Source of the DNA: Liquidambar formosana
Taxonomy: Eukaryota > Streptophyta > Magnoliopsida > Saxifragales > Altingiaceae
Assembly: GCA_039720395.1 (NCBI GenBank)
Contig: CM077820.1
Location: forward strand, 48,345,425-48,409,424
Reading direction: 5' to 3'
DNA length: 64,000 bases
Below, one piece after another: positions 35,701 through 46,680 of the stretch. Position 1 is the first letter of the stretch; each line of letters opens with the position of its first letter. The notes under the pieces were generated by a model. It ran no database searches and was not told the origin of the DNA. It saw only the letters and a program-made list of their open reading frames with translations. The position numbers and the translations under genes are program-made.

Positions 35701-36246
35701 GTTAAGAAGATTGAGTCTGGCCCAGATTTCAGATTGCATGTGGCATTGCTTGAAGCCTGCTCTGAGCCGAAAGACATAATTCGTCCAGTTTGTTGTGGGA
35801 CTTTCAAACTCAAAAATGGTAAAACCAAGGTCTTTTGCCGTACAGCCTTCTCACATCAGTTAATAGTAAAATCCATTGGTAAGAACAGATTTGAAATCTA
35901 CCCCCGGAAAGGTGAGGTTTGGGCAATATACAAGAACTGGAACACTGAATCAACAAGTTTAGACCTGGAGAATTGTGAATATGACATGGTAGAAGTTCTC
36001 GAAGATAATGATCTCTGCACAAAAGTTTCGCTTTTGTCGCGTGTAAATGGTTTTAAGTCAGTTTTTAAGGCTCCAAGAAGACAAAGATCAAATATTGGTA
36101 TTATGGATATACCGCGGGTTGAGTTAAGTAGATTCTCTCATCAGATTCCTGCCATTCAGCACACGGGGGAGAAAGATATTCGCCTGGGCGGCTGTTGGGA
36201 GCTTGATCCCTCATCAATTCCAGGTATTGTAATTTGTTTAGATTGA
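32731..36246 (+). CDS. J-domain protein with two DUF3444 domains
   Basis: Single-exon coding region of 1171 residues. The ATG at 32731 (MECNKEEAMRAKEIAEKKM) is preferred over one 18 bases earlier because this N-terminus is typical of the family. In order: an N-terminal helical region (1-60), a J domain (about 67-128) with the HPD motif at 95-97 that activates Hsp70 ATPase, a zinc-ribbon-like pair (Cys194-x2-Cys197, Cys214-x2-Cys217), then a Lys/Ser-rich basic linker with likely nuclear signals (GSKRKRKG, KKKRKAG). DUF3444 domains follow at about 509-730 and 957-1168. Between them a stretch of about 76 residues is tandemly duplicated. It is probably an Hsp40-type co-chaperone; its client is unknown. 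A possible GT donor near the end leaves an alternative 3' structure open. Confidence 0.93.
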   Translation: MECNKEEAMRAKEIAEKKMQNSDFVGARKIALKAQQLFPDLENISQLLTVCEVHCSAQNKICGSEMDWYGILQIERLADEGTIKKQYRKLALLLHPDKNKFAGAESAFKLIGEANRVLSDPGKRSLHDMKCRVPVRPVAPKPPPHQVNRNSFVRKPYNQNNFPSVANPQFTGLNPHQQMQSGSHNGRETFWTCCPFCCMRYQYYKDIVNRTLRCQSCDKPFIAYDLGGQSVPPGSNWSQPVFAHQKGVPSPAPFQVGSQSAGRNPPSGMGFQGSFTNRSAESESVSKAGSTAEVVGSKRKRKGDGHVDVGSGKEGVRMSTSDAAKHREAGTSRHTRRKRGRKLVVESSESSKSTSSDDIEDVVIQENGYDYAGQNGGQHCRRSSRQKQFVYYNENVSDDEDFVSPPKRSKGSGLSSVSEEGIKEAAQSCGISKMDNSTDSATVADGGKEKVKQKASVPLEEGSQKKKRKAGEGRVNGTEAATEDHSDEKSKVDEKSESNPNNNPEILEYPDPDFSDFDKDKAEDRFAVDQVWAIYDTIDIMPRFYARVRKVFTPGFKLRITWFEPHPDDEGEIDWVNKELPVACGKFKYGVSEETTDRLMFSHQVYYEKGIGRGSYVIYPRKGETWALFKNWDISWSSDPENHKQFKFEFVEVLSDFVQDYGIGVAYLGKVKGFVSLFQQTTRNGIVSFRIPPGELFRFSHRVPSFRMTGTEREGVPKGSLELDPVSLPADIDDFGDPGDMKTQNESMDAEVKSSCSKAPENNVKPMVGSKTIETPTKHEKIDVERETLKLRKSPRESNGTHKNHSHVNASQCMTREETDKNIGGSKDKCHGNLNKSGGSASCQADERISTPKKHEKTDLEREALKLRRSPREFNGKKHGQVNASQGPTPDEIDKHLDGSKDENHGSLTQSRGSASSRLADEEMHLNGKDRSSNSFTKSSTASPSTSLGHRTPEANYYNFNEDKSEEKFQPGQIWALYSDRERLPKNYAQVKKIESGPDFRLHVALLEACSEPKDIIRPVCCGTFKLKNGKTKVFCRTAFSHQLIVKSIGKNRFEIYPRKGEVWAIYKNWNTESTSLDLENCEYDMVEVLEDNDLCTKVSLLSRVNGFKSVFKAPRRQRSNIGIMDIPRVELSRFSHQIPAIQHTGEKDIRLGGCWELDPSSIPGIVICLD

Positions 36247-39079
36247 AGTGGCTGGATGTTAAGTTCGAGAACTTTGGGTTCCCTCACTTTAGTGTATCCA
36301 GGAGCCTGTGCCAGAATGCTCCACATGAAAATTGAATGAATATAGGAGAAACCTGACAAATATGATTTTTCTTTTTTCTGCATCTGGAATCAAGGCTGGC
36401 CTCAATCATTAACCCTTTGTTTGAACTTTGGATCCAGAGTTTTGTAGAGGTGATTTTTCTTATCTGCCCTCTTTTCCTGTTTTTTGTCTTTTGGGTTACA
36501 AGCTTGACCTCTTGAGTAGAGGATGAGTGTCTAACTGGCATTTTAGCTAACTTTGCCATGGTGAAATCATATTTTGTGCTTCTGAATAACCTTTCTTTTT
36601 TATTCATAGTAGCTTTTGTTTTGTGCATGACCATGGAGTTCTGAAAATCTGGGGTCTCTTCTATCCAAATGTCTGAAACAGGAATTATCTTGTAGCATTT
36701 TCAAGAATTGCACTTATTTATGCTGTATTTCGTTTGGTTTCCCCTGAAAATTGTTTTTGGGCAGATGAGATTGTTTGGTGAAAAATTTGTTTCTTCAAGC
36801 CTGGTAGCCCAGATAAATGGTTTTCTCCTCTCGAAGCACTGAAACAGACCAACTAGTTATTTCTCAGAAGGTAGTTGCACATGTGTGCGTCCAACATGAA
36901 TGGGTCTAGCATGCTTTTCTTGTTGCCTAATTGTATGTATGTAACTGGTTGAATATTCCAGTTCGAAACAATAGAACTTTCTGTGCATTAGGCTAAAATT
37001 TGGTTGGTCTTTGATAAATAATCTTCTTACCACTTTAAAGCTGGTATCGCAGCTGAAAAATGGTTTAGGCTCCATATGTTTCCATGGAAGTCATTCCTGG
37101 CAGGAAATAGGTCAAACTTTTTCGTGAATTGGACTAAAAATTGGTTTGTTTTTAATACTTGATTTCCTCAACACTTTTAAAGAAGGTAATGTAACACATG
37201 ATAATGTTTTAGACTCCTTTTTGTGTCAGAGAGAAGTTCTTCATGGTGAATATTTGGTGCCTGAGATGTCTAGTCTGGAAGAGAAGGATGTATCATCATT
37301 GGGAATGCTATTCCAACTTATGCTCTTTCTTAATCATTTTAGTAATACCTTTGTTCTCTCTATTTTTTAAAATTGTAGAAATTACAGAAGCCATGAATTG
37401 AGAAAAAAATTAGATATGAAATTGTAATGTTTGGGTAATAATCTTTTGGGGGAATTACGGATTGGTCCAGCTACAGGAAATAATTACAGTTAATAGTCAT
37501 TCTTTGTTAAGTTAGTAGTCATTTACTATGAAGTTAGTTGTTGTTTGTATTGATGTGTAATTATTTGCCCGTAGCCAAACCAATCTGTGATTCCCCCTCA
37601 TGGACATAAATATCTATACTCTGAACAAATAAACTAAGTGAACAACTTAATGTGATTTAGAACATATTTAGATTATGAAAGGTTGTATTTTCATGGACAA
37701 ATACAGATCAACTAAAATTTACAAATATTATTGCTGTCTTTAAATATGATTGGTAGTGAAAACTACCATTAAGTGGCTATTAGCACCCTACCTTGAAAAT
37801 CTTCATGGATTGTAAGTTTGATGATTATGAATTACCATGAGCTCTCTCTTTTTATGAATGAATTTCTTCTTCTTTTTTTTTTTGGATTTTGGGGGGAAGG
37901 TTAGCAGATTTTTATCTCTCACCTGTACGGCTCTACCACCTTGGCTATGGGCATCTTCTATTCTTCTCGGTCTTTTATGAGTCACTTATTTTTTATGTTT
38001 TTGTCATTAAAGTATCAGTATGGATGTGTGTTGCATGCAAAGGTTAGCGAGACAGAACTTTGAAGCCAATCTAGAGCCCACTTCCTGTGGCCACTTTTGT
38101 GTGGTCGTGGTTTGTTTCACATTTCTCATCTTGATTTAAATGGTTTTTCATGGAACAAGCCTTCGGAGGAACCTGTCACTCTCCTGTTGCAAGTATTGAT
38201 GTTTTTAGCTTCAACCCTAAAAGTACCCGCTACCAAGCCCTCTATAATTTTTTTATGCTTGCGGTGTGATTTTGGTATGGCTCAATTCTTTGAATGAACT
38301 ATTCTTCCATTTGCAAAAAAAAAAGAAAAAAAAAAAGACTGCCTGACTTCCACCACCAGCCTTTTCTACAGTTAAAGGATGCCTCTAAATCTCTGATGGA
38401 GCTAATTGGGTGTGAAACACAGAGGGTCCATTCTAGTTTCAACCTTCAACGAGATTGATCATGTTTGGTTGATGCATGTGGGATGAACACTCGCAGCTGA
38501 AGAAGATTTGTACCTTTAATTGAAGCTTGGACCGAAAAGAATGTCATGTTGTAGCATCTTTTTTTCCTTTTTATGACGTAGAGGTACCGGTTTGATTTAT
38601 CGTTGAAATAAACTCTTAGCTTAGTCAATCGGTGAACCTCAATAGACACATGTACTGCATGTTCAACACGTGCCCGGTAAGTGAAAGGGTTTGCACTCTT
38701 AGCATGTAGCTCATGAAACTCAAACGGGAATTTTGAAATCAATATCTAACGTCTTGAGCATTTGAGCTAATCCCACAAGTTGTAGGTTTATAGCCATGTC
38801 GCACAAGGATAGGAGTGTAAGGATTTGAACCTAAGCGTGGAATACATCATAATGCTATTGTGGGATTAACTTTTGGTTCAGACATAGATGAGAGGGAGAT
38901 TGGTATGAGAAGAGGGTACGTGAGATGGTGAAGAATCTTACCGGCGGGAGTATTTGAACGCAGAAGCCGCAGATTCTTCTTTCCTTTTGGAAAAAGGCAC
39001 ACTGGGGGGAAAAACTGAAATAGACGTAGAATTGATATTTAGGGGATTTATGAGGTAGAATTAGACATCAAGGTGTGTA
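36247..39079. other. Spacer after the J-domain gene
   Basis: Includes the 3' UTR of the J-domain gene. Only short open frames without recognisable relatives are present. Poly-A stretches lie near 38316-38338. No transposon termini were identified. Confidence 0.5.
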
Positions 39080-39151
39080 GGGCATTTGGTCTAGTGGTAT
39101 GATTCTCGCTTTGGGTGCGAGAGGTCCCGAGTTCGATTCTCGGAATGCCCC
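39080..39151 (+). tRNA. tRNA-Pro (anticodon TGG)
   Basis: A 72-base cloverleaf: acceptor stem GGGCATT pairing with AATGCCC and discriminator C, D-arm TGGTCTAGTGGTATGA (A box), anticodon stem CTCGC/GCGAG with loop TTTGGGT, and T-arm TCCCGAGTTCGATTCTCGGA (B box). Anticodon TGG at 39112-39114 reads CCA. No intron. A T5 run at about 39171 is a likely RNA polymerase III stop. Confidence 0.95.
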
Positions 39152-39850
39152 CATTCCAAGTTTATATATCTTTTTCCGTTAAATCTATATCATATTGACA
39201 ATGACAAATTTGGTGACTTTTAGAATTTTTCAACACACGAATAGTTAGTAATTTTTAATTTATTGATTATTAAAGAAAGCATTTATACAATTTATATTAT
39301 TTAAAAAAATAGTTTGTCACGTGGCAAATCTATGGAGCCTTATTTTTAAGTACCCTTCATGTGCTCTTTTCTTTTATCTATTGTAACCCCAGTACCCCAC
39401 AATCTAAATAGCTTATCTTTATCACATTGATCAATTTAATTTTTTTTTTTTTTAAGAAACATAATCCAAGTGATTCTGATACAGGTCCTTGTTTTTTTGT
39501 TTTTTTTTTTTTTTGGGGGGGGGGGGGTGGTTAAATGCACACATACAACTTAAATTGAGGAAGCCCACAGAACATTTCCGAAACCAAAGGAAGCCCTTTA
39601 AATTTTTGTTGTTTAATTTAGCCCCGAACCTTTAATGACATGACCTTGATTTATTTGTCACTTGAAAAGAATTTGTTCTTCCAATTAAACAACTTCAATT
39701 GGTTCTTAATCATGGGTCAATACATTATCATAATTTTATGGAAATATAATTAATCCCAAAATTTATCAACAAAAAAAAGAAAAAAAAAAGAAAAAAGGAA
39801 AGAAAGAAAAAAGAAGAAGAAAAAGATTAACAATAATGCTAGATGGGACG
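39152..39850. other. Spacer after tRNA-Pro(TGG)
   Basis: No gene seen. A poly-T run followed by poly-G lies at about 39497-39527, and an A/G-rich tract at about 39770-39825 precedes the composite repeat block. Confidence 0.5.
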
Positions 39851-39912
39851 AGAATGTGGGGACGACAAAGGGGGACGACTAACGTTGTTAAAGTGACGTT
39901 AGTGACATTTGT

Positions 39913-40042
39913 TTTCTGCATATATTCCATTCAAGGAATCCCTATATATAAGGAATCATAGGGGGAACGTGGGTTATTAAATTTCTGCTTATATTCCATT
40001 CGTGGAATCCATAAATAGGAGGAATCATAGGGGAACGTGGGG
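39913..40042. repeat. Tandem duplication of about 62-68 bp
   Basis: Two copies (39913-39974 and 39982-40042) share TTTCTGC, ATATTCCATTC, GGAATCC, GGAATCATAGGGG and GAACGTGGG. Each contains an ATTCCATTC/GGAAT inverted motif. The second copy ends in a poly-G tract at about 40038-40053. Confidence 0.7.
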
Positions 40043-40379
40043 GGGGGGGGGGGGTTGTTAATGATTTTTTGCCTCCTTTTTTGTACGACTTACATCTCAC
40101 TCAAATTAGTAACTGATTTATATTGGTTTTCCTTTTTTGTTACAGGGATATCATTATTTGAGGTCAATTGTGTCCGATATCGCTTGAGAGTTTGTGTTTG
40201 GAGTTTTGCTTCATCTTTAGAAAATTGAAGTTTTCCAACATTAGAATTGCAACGACTGCCATAAGCAAGGTTCGTTTATACTGAAAAACTCTTCATTTTT
40301 TTTTTGTTTGCCGGCAATTGGTGCTAGTGGTTGAGCAATATTACGTAGGTTGATTTACAAGCGATTCCGGAAGATTTGC

Positions 40380-40860
40380 CAAACAAATGCAGCTCTCTTG
40401 GTAAAATTTTCAAGATAATAACCAGAAGTCTAAACAATTATTCATGTTATCTTGATAGCACAAAGTTAGAAGATAAAACTTGATGAAGTGGTATGTATTT
40501 CGTTTTTAAAATTTTCAAGATAATTTCCAGAAGTTGGAACAAAATATTACATGCATAGATATGCAAAACAGGTGCACTTTAATTATGAAATTTTTCAAGA
40601 TAAATTACGCAAGTGGAAACAAAGTATTCATGTCATTTTGATTATACATACTTGAAGAGTTAGCGTGGATAGATATGCCAGTTAAATGCAATTCCTTTGG
40701 TAAAATTTTCAAGATAAATGTAGAAGTTTAAAAAATTATCCATGTTATCTTGATTACAGTATAAGAAGATTAGTACTTGATGAAGTGGTGTGGAAACCAT
40801 TTATCAAATTTTTAAGATAACTTGCAGAAGTTGGAACATGTTTGTCTTTAATCACTCTGT
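40380..40860 (+). repeat. Degenerate direct repeats with AAGATAA core
   Basis: The phrase AAAATTTTCAAGATAA followed by CAGAAGTnnnAACAA recurs about five times at irregular spacing of 90-130 bases. It alternates with ATTCATGTTATCTTGAT and CTTGATGAAGTGGT. The repeats lead directly into the FAR1-type pseudo-exons and share GATAA/TTATC motifs with the array at 42960-45130. Confidence 0.65.
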
Positions 40861-40877
40861 ATATTTTTGTCTTATAG

Positions 40878-41609
40878 ATAATGGATAATAGGCCGTTTGT
40901 GGGCAATGCGGAAGGATCAAATGAGCACGATAGTTATGGGGAGCTCCGTATGGATATGGGTTTGTCAAGTGAACAAGAAGTACACCTTTTTTTTCTTTTT
41001 TTCTTTTTTGAAACTTTTATTTCAGTTTGATTATCTTGATTATGTATTGTACCAATTTTTTCCCCTATTGGATTCATGTTGATACATGTTTGTTTTTAAT
41101 CACACAACATTTGTTGTGTTATAGGTAATGGATACTAGTGCGTTTGTGAGCTATGCGCAAAGATCAAATGAGCATGATAGTTATGGAAAGCCTGCTATGG
41201 ACATTGGTTTGTCAAGTGAAGCACAAGTACACTTCATTTTCATTATCTTGATTAATTTTTACATCTCCACTTCAATACGGAATGACTTATAATACTTATT
41301 TATATGTGCATATTATAGAATATGGATCAGGTCGAATTTGTGGATGGAGAACAATGCGAAGAGCCAAAAGTTGGCATGTTTTTCAGGAGCGAATATGATC
41401 TACATCAATTTTTTGGTAAATTTGCAGAGAAAGAAGGTTTTGGAATTAAAAAATGCAGTGTGAAGTGTGATCAAGACGGCGTTGTAAAGTATTTTTGTCT
41501 AGCTCGCTCGCGCAATGGCAAACATTTATCAAAAGGGAAAAATACTTTAAATCCTATACCTTTTGTCAAATCGGGATGCAAGGCCAAGATTAATATTGGC
41601 ACAGAATAA
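40878..41609 (+). pseudogene. FAR1-type zinc-finger gene remnant with duplicated leader exon
   Basis: FAR1/FHY3 proteins are plant transcription factors derived from Mutator-like transposases. Three exons in phase 0 can be read: 40878-40979, 41125-41226 and 41319-41609. The first two are both exactly 34 codons and homologous (x-M-D ... SNEHDSYG ... MD-x-GLSSE), so the exon was duplicated. The third holds a FAR1 DNA-binding start: PKVGMFFRSEYDLHQFFGKF, GFGIKKCSVKCD, then FVKSGCKAKINIG with the zinc-binding Cys residues. Reading ends in TAA at 41607; weak continuation (AYFVTNG) appears only in another frame. The transposase core and SWIM domain are absent. It is therefore a decayed transposon or FAR1-family fragment. 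Confidence 0.65.
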
Positions 41610-41839
41610 CGAACTTCAAAGCTTATTTCGTGACCAATGGAATCGGGCCTTTCAATTTTGGGATAATAAGTACTTGTGCTACCTGAACACAGATTAAGTA
41701 GGATGCATTAAATCACAAAACCTAAGGTAATCCGTTGATACATGCATAAAAAATTAATGATCAATCATTGTGTCAGGTCATGTAATTAATCCAACCTCCT
41801 AGCCCCATCCACATGCATAGATATAAAGGACGTATTGCA

Positions 41840-41899
41840 TTTGTGTGTGTGTGTGTGTGTATTGCAGTTGATAGGAAATACATGCGGAACACTTGTGTG

Positions 41900-41930
<31 letters not shown>

Positions 41931-41985
41931 TGCAGTTGATAGCAAATACATGCGGAACACTTGTATGTGTGTGTGTGTGTGGATT
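41840..41985. repeat. (TG)n microsatellite cluster with 38-bp spacer repeat
   Basis: Three TG-rich tracts (about 41842-41860, 41893-41930 and 41964-41981) are separated by two near-identical copies of TTGCAGTTGATAGnAAATAC plus ATGCGGAACACTTG. The arrangement is a compound mini/microsatellite. Confidence 0.8.
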
Positions 41986-42096
41986 GCATTTGTATTCCTA
42001 TGAATATAGTAGTGCCTAAAATGAGTGTTGTCATCAATGCATAAATACCATACAATAATAGTAATACCCCACTTTGACTAAAAAAAGGATTGATAC

Positions 42097-42668
42097 CTGT
42101 GAGAGGGGAAGAACTGATAGAATGTCAATAATGAAGTAGGAAGCCAAATATTTTTTTACTATAGCTGATTGATCTTCAATCAATTCACCCCTTCCAAATA
42201 CTTGAGAAGATGGGGCAATAAACCCAGTGTAGAATTGAAATATAATATGTAGTATATAAAAGATGTCAGTGAATAAACGAAGGACACTAGCAATGATTGC
42301 CATATTTTTGTCCACATTAAGGCACTTCTCCTTGCCATCAAGCACTGGATGTAAAAAAAAAAATGGATCCAGGGACACAGCAATCACACGAGAGCACAAA
42401 AATTTTATTCCACTTCAGAAGAAATGGCCCTTGTGGATCAAGAATTTTCTTCCAGGAACCCAATTCTTTAGCCGACTGATAGCTTGGTGGATGGAAGTTT
42501 AATGATTTTCCCTCGCTTTTAATCCTTTCAGAACCATTTCCAAATCCTCCCTGCATACTTTTTAAAATTGAGCTTAAAGTTTGTCTGGTTTTCCTCGGAT
42601 ATTGTCCATCTTCAGTGGAAAAATGCCTCTCAGAACTAAAGGATTCCTCTGAACTCCAATCCTTGAAC
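42097..42668 (-). pseudogene. Cyclic nucleotide-gated channel (CNGC) exon fragment
   Basis: On the minus strand this 572-base block translates to the N-terminal cytosolic part and first two membrane segments of a plant CNGC. It runs RFKDW, then LDPQGPFLLKWNKIFVLSC, VIAVSLDPFFF, VLDGKEKCLNVDKN, LRLFTDIFYILHIIFQF, FIAPSSQVFGRGELIED and YFIIDILSVLPLSQ. It begins right after an AG acceptor (TTTAATTCAG) and ends at a donor (CTCACAG then GTATCA), so it is one genomic exon with its splice signals. A frameshift lies between FVLSC and VIAVS near 42400. The pore, cyclic-nucleotide-binding domain and other exons are absent. It is a dead, probably transposon-captured, fragment. Confidence 0.8.
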
Positions 42669-42959
42669 CTGAATTAAATACTCAACATAACAAGCAGTGT
42701 TAGACCAAGTATCAATGGAAAGTACTTAGTGATTAAAAGAATTCTTAAAAAATCTAAGCACAGAATGTTTAATATATGGCAGCAGACACCTGATGGGAAG
42801 CACATGCCAGCCTATTAGATAGCTATGCTAAGAATGGACTCAATTAAATGACTCTAACCATCCAATTGTTGCATTGTTTTACCGATCAGAGATAATGGCG
42901 AATGATTCGGTACATGACCAATTGGCAGTGCTACTAGTCATCCAATTTGTCCATTTTGT

Positions 42960-45130
42960 AAAGAGTCTAATTTATAATAACACCACACAACAGTAATATA
43001 TAAGCAGCAAAGCTATTTGACTATATTAGATAAACAATTAAGATAATAACACATAATGAATAGATAATCAGGATAAGTTATTTGACTATAACAAGAAACA
43101 TTTAAGATAATACCCATACAGGGGTTTAACAATGCAGGGGAGTGGGGAAACTACCCACTGTCGGATAATTCAATAACGTCAAATATTGTCCTACATAAAA
43201 CACATACGTTATTCGGATATTTTAAGATAAAAACACAAAAAAAAAAAAAAAAAAATCATTGACCAACTACACCGAAGCTTAGATAAGCCTACTTTCTATT
43301 CAATATAACACCATACAATGAATCAATAATCAAGCCAAGTTATCTCTCTGTAATAAGAAAACATTTAAGATAAAATAACCACAGTTCAACATTGTCCTAC
43401 ATAAATCACATAAGTTATCCGAATATGTTACGATAAAAGCACACAATGAATATATAATCAGGTCAAGTTATCTGACTATATCAAGTAACATTTAATATAA
43501 TACCCAACAGGGGTTTAACAATGCAGGGGATGGGGGAAACTAACCACTGTCGGATAATTCACTAACGTCTAATATTGTCCTACATAATACACAAACGTTA
43601 TCCGGATATTTTAAGATAAAAACACACACCAAAAAAAAAAAAAAAAAAACAATGATTGACAAACTACACCAAAGCTTAGATAAGCCTACTTTCTATTCAA
43701 TATAACACCACACAATGAATAGATAATCAGGCCATGTTATCTCTCTGTAACATGAAAACATTTAAGATAAATAACTACAGTTCAACATTGTCCTACATAA
43801 ATCACATAAGTTATCCGAATATGTTACGATAAAAACACACAATGAATATATAATCAGGCCAAGTTATCTGACTATATCAAGTAACATTTAATATAATACC
43901 CAGACATGGGTTTAACAATGCAAGGAATGGGGGAAACTAACCACTGTCGGATAATTCACTAACGTCCAATATTGTCCTACATAATACACAAATGTTATCC
44001 GGATATTTTAAGATAAAAACACAAAAAAAAAAAAAAACAAAAATCATCGACAAACTAAACCGAAGCTTAGATAAGCCTACTTTCTATTCAATATAACACC
44101 ACACAATGAATAGATAATCAGGCCAAGTTATCTCTCTGTAGAAAACATTTAAGATAATAGGAATACAAACGGGGGATTAACAATGCAAGGGTGGGGGGGA
44201 AACTACCCACTATCTGATAAATAACTACAGTTCAACATTGTCCTACATAAATCACATAAGTTATCCGACTATATTACGATAAAAAATCAAAATGAATAGA
44301 TCATTAAGACAAGTTATCAGACTCTAGCAAGTAACATTTGAGATAATACCCATACAGGGGTTTAACAATGTAGGGGAGGGGGGAAACTACCCACTGTCGG
44401 ATAAATCACTAAAGTTCAACATTATCCTACATAAATCACATAAGTTATCCGAGCATGTTACGATAAAAAATCAATCATTCACAAACTATACTGATGCTTA
44501 GATAAGCCTACTTTCTATTTAAGATAACACCACACAATGAATAGATAATATGTCCAAATTATCTGACTGTAACAAGTAAACATTTAAGATAATACCCAGA
44601 CGGGGATTTAACAATGCAGAGGAGGGGGGAAACTACCCACTGTCTGGTAAATAACTACAGTTCAACATTGTCCTAAATAAATCACATAAGTTATCCGACT
44701 ATGTTACGATAAAAACACAAAATGAATAGATCATCAGGACAAGTTATTTGACTATAACAAGTAACATTTGAGATAATACCCAGACAGGGGTTTAACAATG
44801 CAGGGGTGGGGGGAAACTACCCATTGTCGGATAAATCACTAAAGTTCAACATTGTCCTACATAAATCACATAAGTTATCCGAACATGTTACGATTAAAAA
44901 TCATTGACAAACTACACTGAAGCTTAGATAAGCCTACTTTCTATTTAAGATAACACCACACAATGAATAGATAATAAGTCCAAATTATCTGACTGTAACA
45001 AGTAAACATTTAAGATAATACCCAGAAGGGGATTTAACAATGCAGGGGAAGGGGAGAAACTACCCACTATCTGGTAAATAACTACAGTTCAACATTGTCC
45101 TACATAAATCCCATAATTAACTGAAAAATT
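42960..45130. repeat. GATAA-rich tandem array, composite unit about 390-430 bp
   Basis: The landmark TTTAACAATGCAGGGG followed by AAACTACCCACTGTCGGATA occurs at about 43124, 43513, 43911, 44178, 44359, 44607, 44790 and 45033. Spacing settles into alternating intervals of about 180 and 245, i.e. a composite period near 390-430. Each unit also has TTCAACATTGTCCTACATAA, GTTATCCGAATATGTTACGA, AAGCTTAGATAAGCCTACTT and ATGAATAGATAATCAGG. GATAA or TTATC cores occur every few tens of bases. No coding potential is seen. It lies between the CNGC fragment and another repeat cluster. Confidence 0.85.
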
Positions 45131-46100
45131 TTAAGATAAAACACAAAAAATCATTGAAAATTAAAACAGTTGCATAGCTAATTAAGTCTACTTGATAGAA
45201 AAAAAAAAAAAAACACCCTAACAAAATGGGGAAAGTTTAACAAAGATTATATTATCTTAAAAATTTTTTTTGCACCTTTCACCATGTGCTCATCAACGGG
45301 TTTACTTCGAATTTGGCTTCAGATATTTGGAAATTGCTCCGCAACAATAATGAAGATCAGGGAAGCTATGCGCATAGCTCTGTTATGACGTTTATTGAAG
45401 ATAAGGAATACACAAATTTGGAATTCACATCTTAAAAAAAAAAAATTATAATCAAAGGTGTCAAATAGCATCACAATATATGTCAAATTATATTCAAGGT
45501 TTGAAATTATAATCAAAGGTGTCAGATTGTTATCATAATCTGTTGAATTTTCCCATTTCCCACCATATTTTTATATAAATTTCGGCATGGACATCCTGTC
45601 CAAATCCGAATTCAGCCACTTTCAGAAAACAAGGCCGCCGATTATTTTAGGCAAATGCATGTACATGGCCTCTTAGCTTTTGTCGGCGTGGTTGAAAAAT
45701 GCTTTTTTGATAATTATAATCAATTCTTGAAGAAGGCAACAGAAGAAGAGATAAAGTCCTGTACATTAAATGTTAAACCATTCAAACACCACACACTTGA
45801 CTAATTGCATAAAAACTAGATAACAACTAAAGGGATTATACGAATTAACCCTAGATAAATTGGGGGAATCAAATGAAAACCCTAAATACTAGTAGAAGGA
45901 CCAAGTAGAAATCATTATCAAGATAAAAAAAACATTTTTCTATCTAGAAAACGCTACCTTTATGGTGCTCTACTCCTTCTATAACAGCGCCACTGTTTTG
46001 ATTCGATGGTGATGAACACCATGGCTCTATTTGAGTGTGTTTTGATGGTAAATCAACCACGCCGATGGCTTTAGGAAGCGTTTGAAGGTGTAGGAGGAAG
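45131..46100. other. Spacer between repeat arrays
   Basis: No gene is visible. AAAATTATAATCAAAGGTGTCA occurs twice near 45445 and 45505 with minor changes. The end of the stretch grades into the 178-bp repeats. Confidence 0.4.
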
Positions 46101-46680
46101 AAGACTAGCGACAGTTTACCGTCTGAGAAAAACCCCTGTACACCCGTTTCAGATAACTCTCCTAATCCGACGGCGTTGGTTGTTTTGAGGGAGAAGAGCA
46201 CCAAGCAAACAGAATGAGGTTATTTTGCCGGTGATTTAAGATAAAAAAAACCCACATCAAAACCCTAACAAATCATACCTTTCTGTGCTTTCAGATAACT
46301 CTTCGCAAACCCTTGAGAACCCGTTTCAGATAACTCTTTGCTCTTGGACGGCGTCGCTTGTTTTGAGGGAGAAGAGCACCACGCCAATAGAATGAGGTTA
46401 TTTTGCCGATGATTTTAGATAAAAAAACCCAAATCAAAACCCTCACAAATCATACCTTTCTGTGCTTTCAGATAACTCTACGCAAACCTTTGAGAACCCA
46501 TTTCAGATAACTCTTTGCTCTCGGATGGCGTCGCTTGTTTTGAGGGAGAAGAGCACCACGCCAACAGAATGATGTTATTTAAGATAAAAAAACCCAAATC
46601 AAAACCCTAAAAAATCATACCTTTATGTGCTTTCAGATAACTCATTCTAAACCCTTGAAAACCCGTTTCAGATAACCCGC
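46100..46680. repeat. Tandem repeat, unit about 178 bp, three-plus copies
   Basis: CCCGTTTCAGATAACTC recurs at about 46143, 46320, 46497 and 46661, spaced 177, 177 and 164. Units share GAGGGAGAAGAGCACCA, AGAATGAGGTTATTTTGCCG, GATAAAAAAACCCAAATCAA and CAAATCATACCTTTCTGTGC. Copies are far more alike than those of the larger array, so this expansion is younger. It again carries GATAA/TTATC cores. Confidence 0.85.

Noticed and set aside
41786..42055. Minus-strand His-Thr repeat protein
   Set aside because: A translation artefact of the (TG)n microsatellite cluster.
42960..45130. CRISPR-like array
   Set aside because: Units are long (180-430 bases), imperfect and without unique short spacers, and the setting is a plant nuclear genome.
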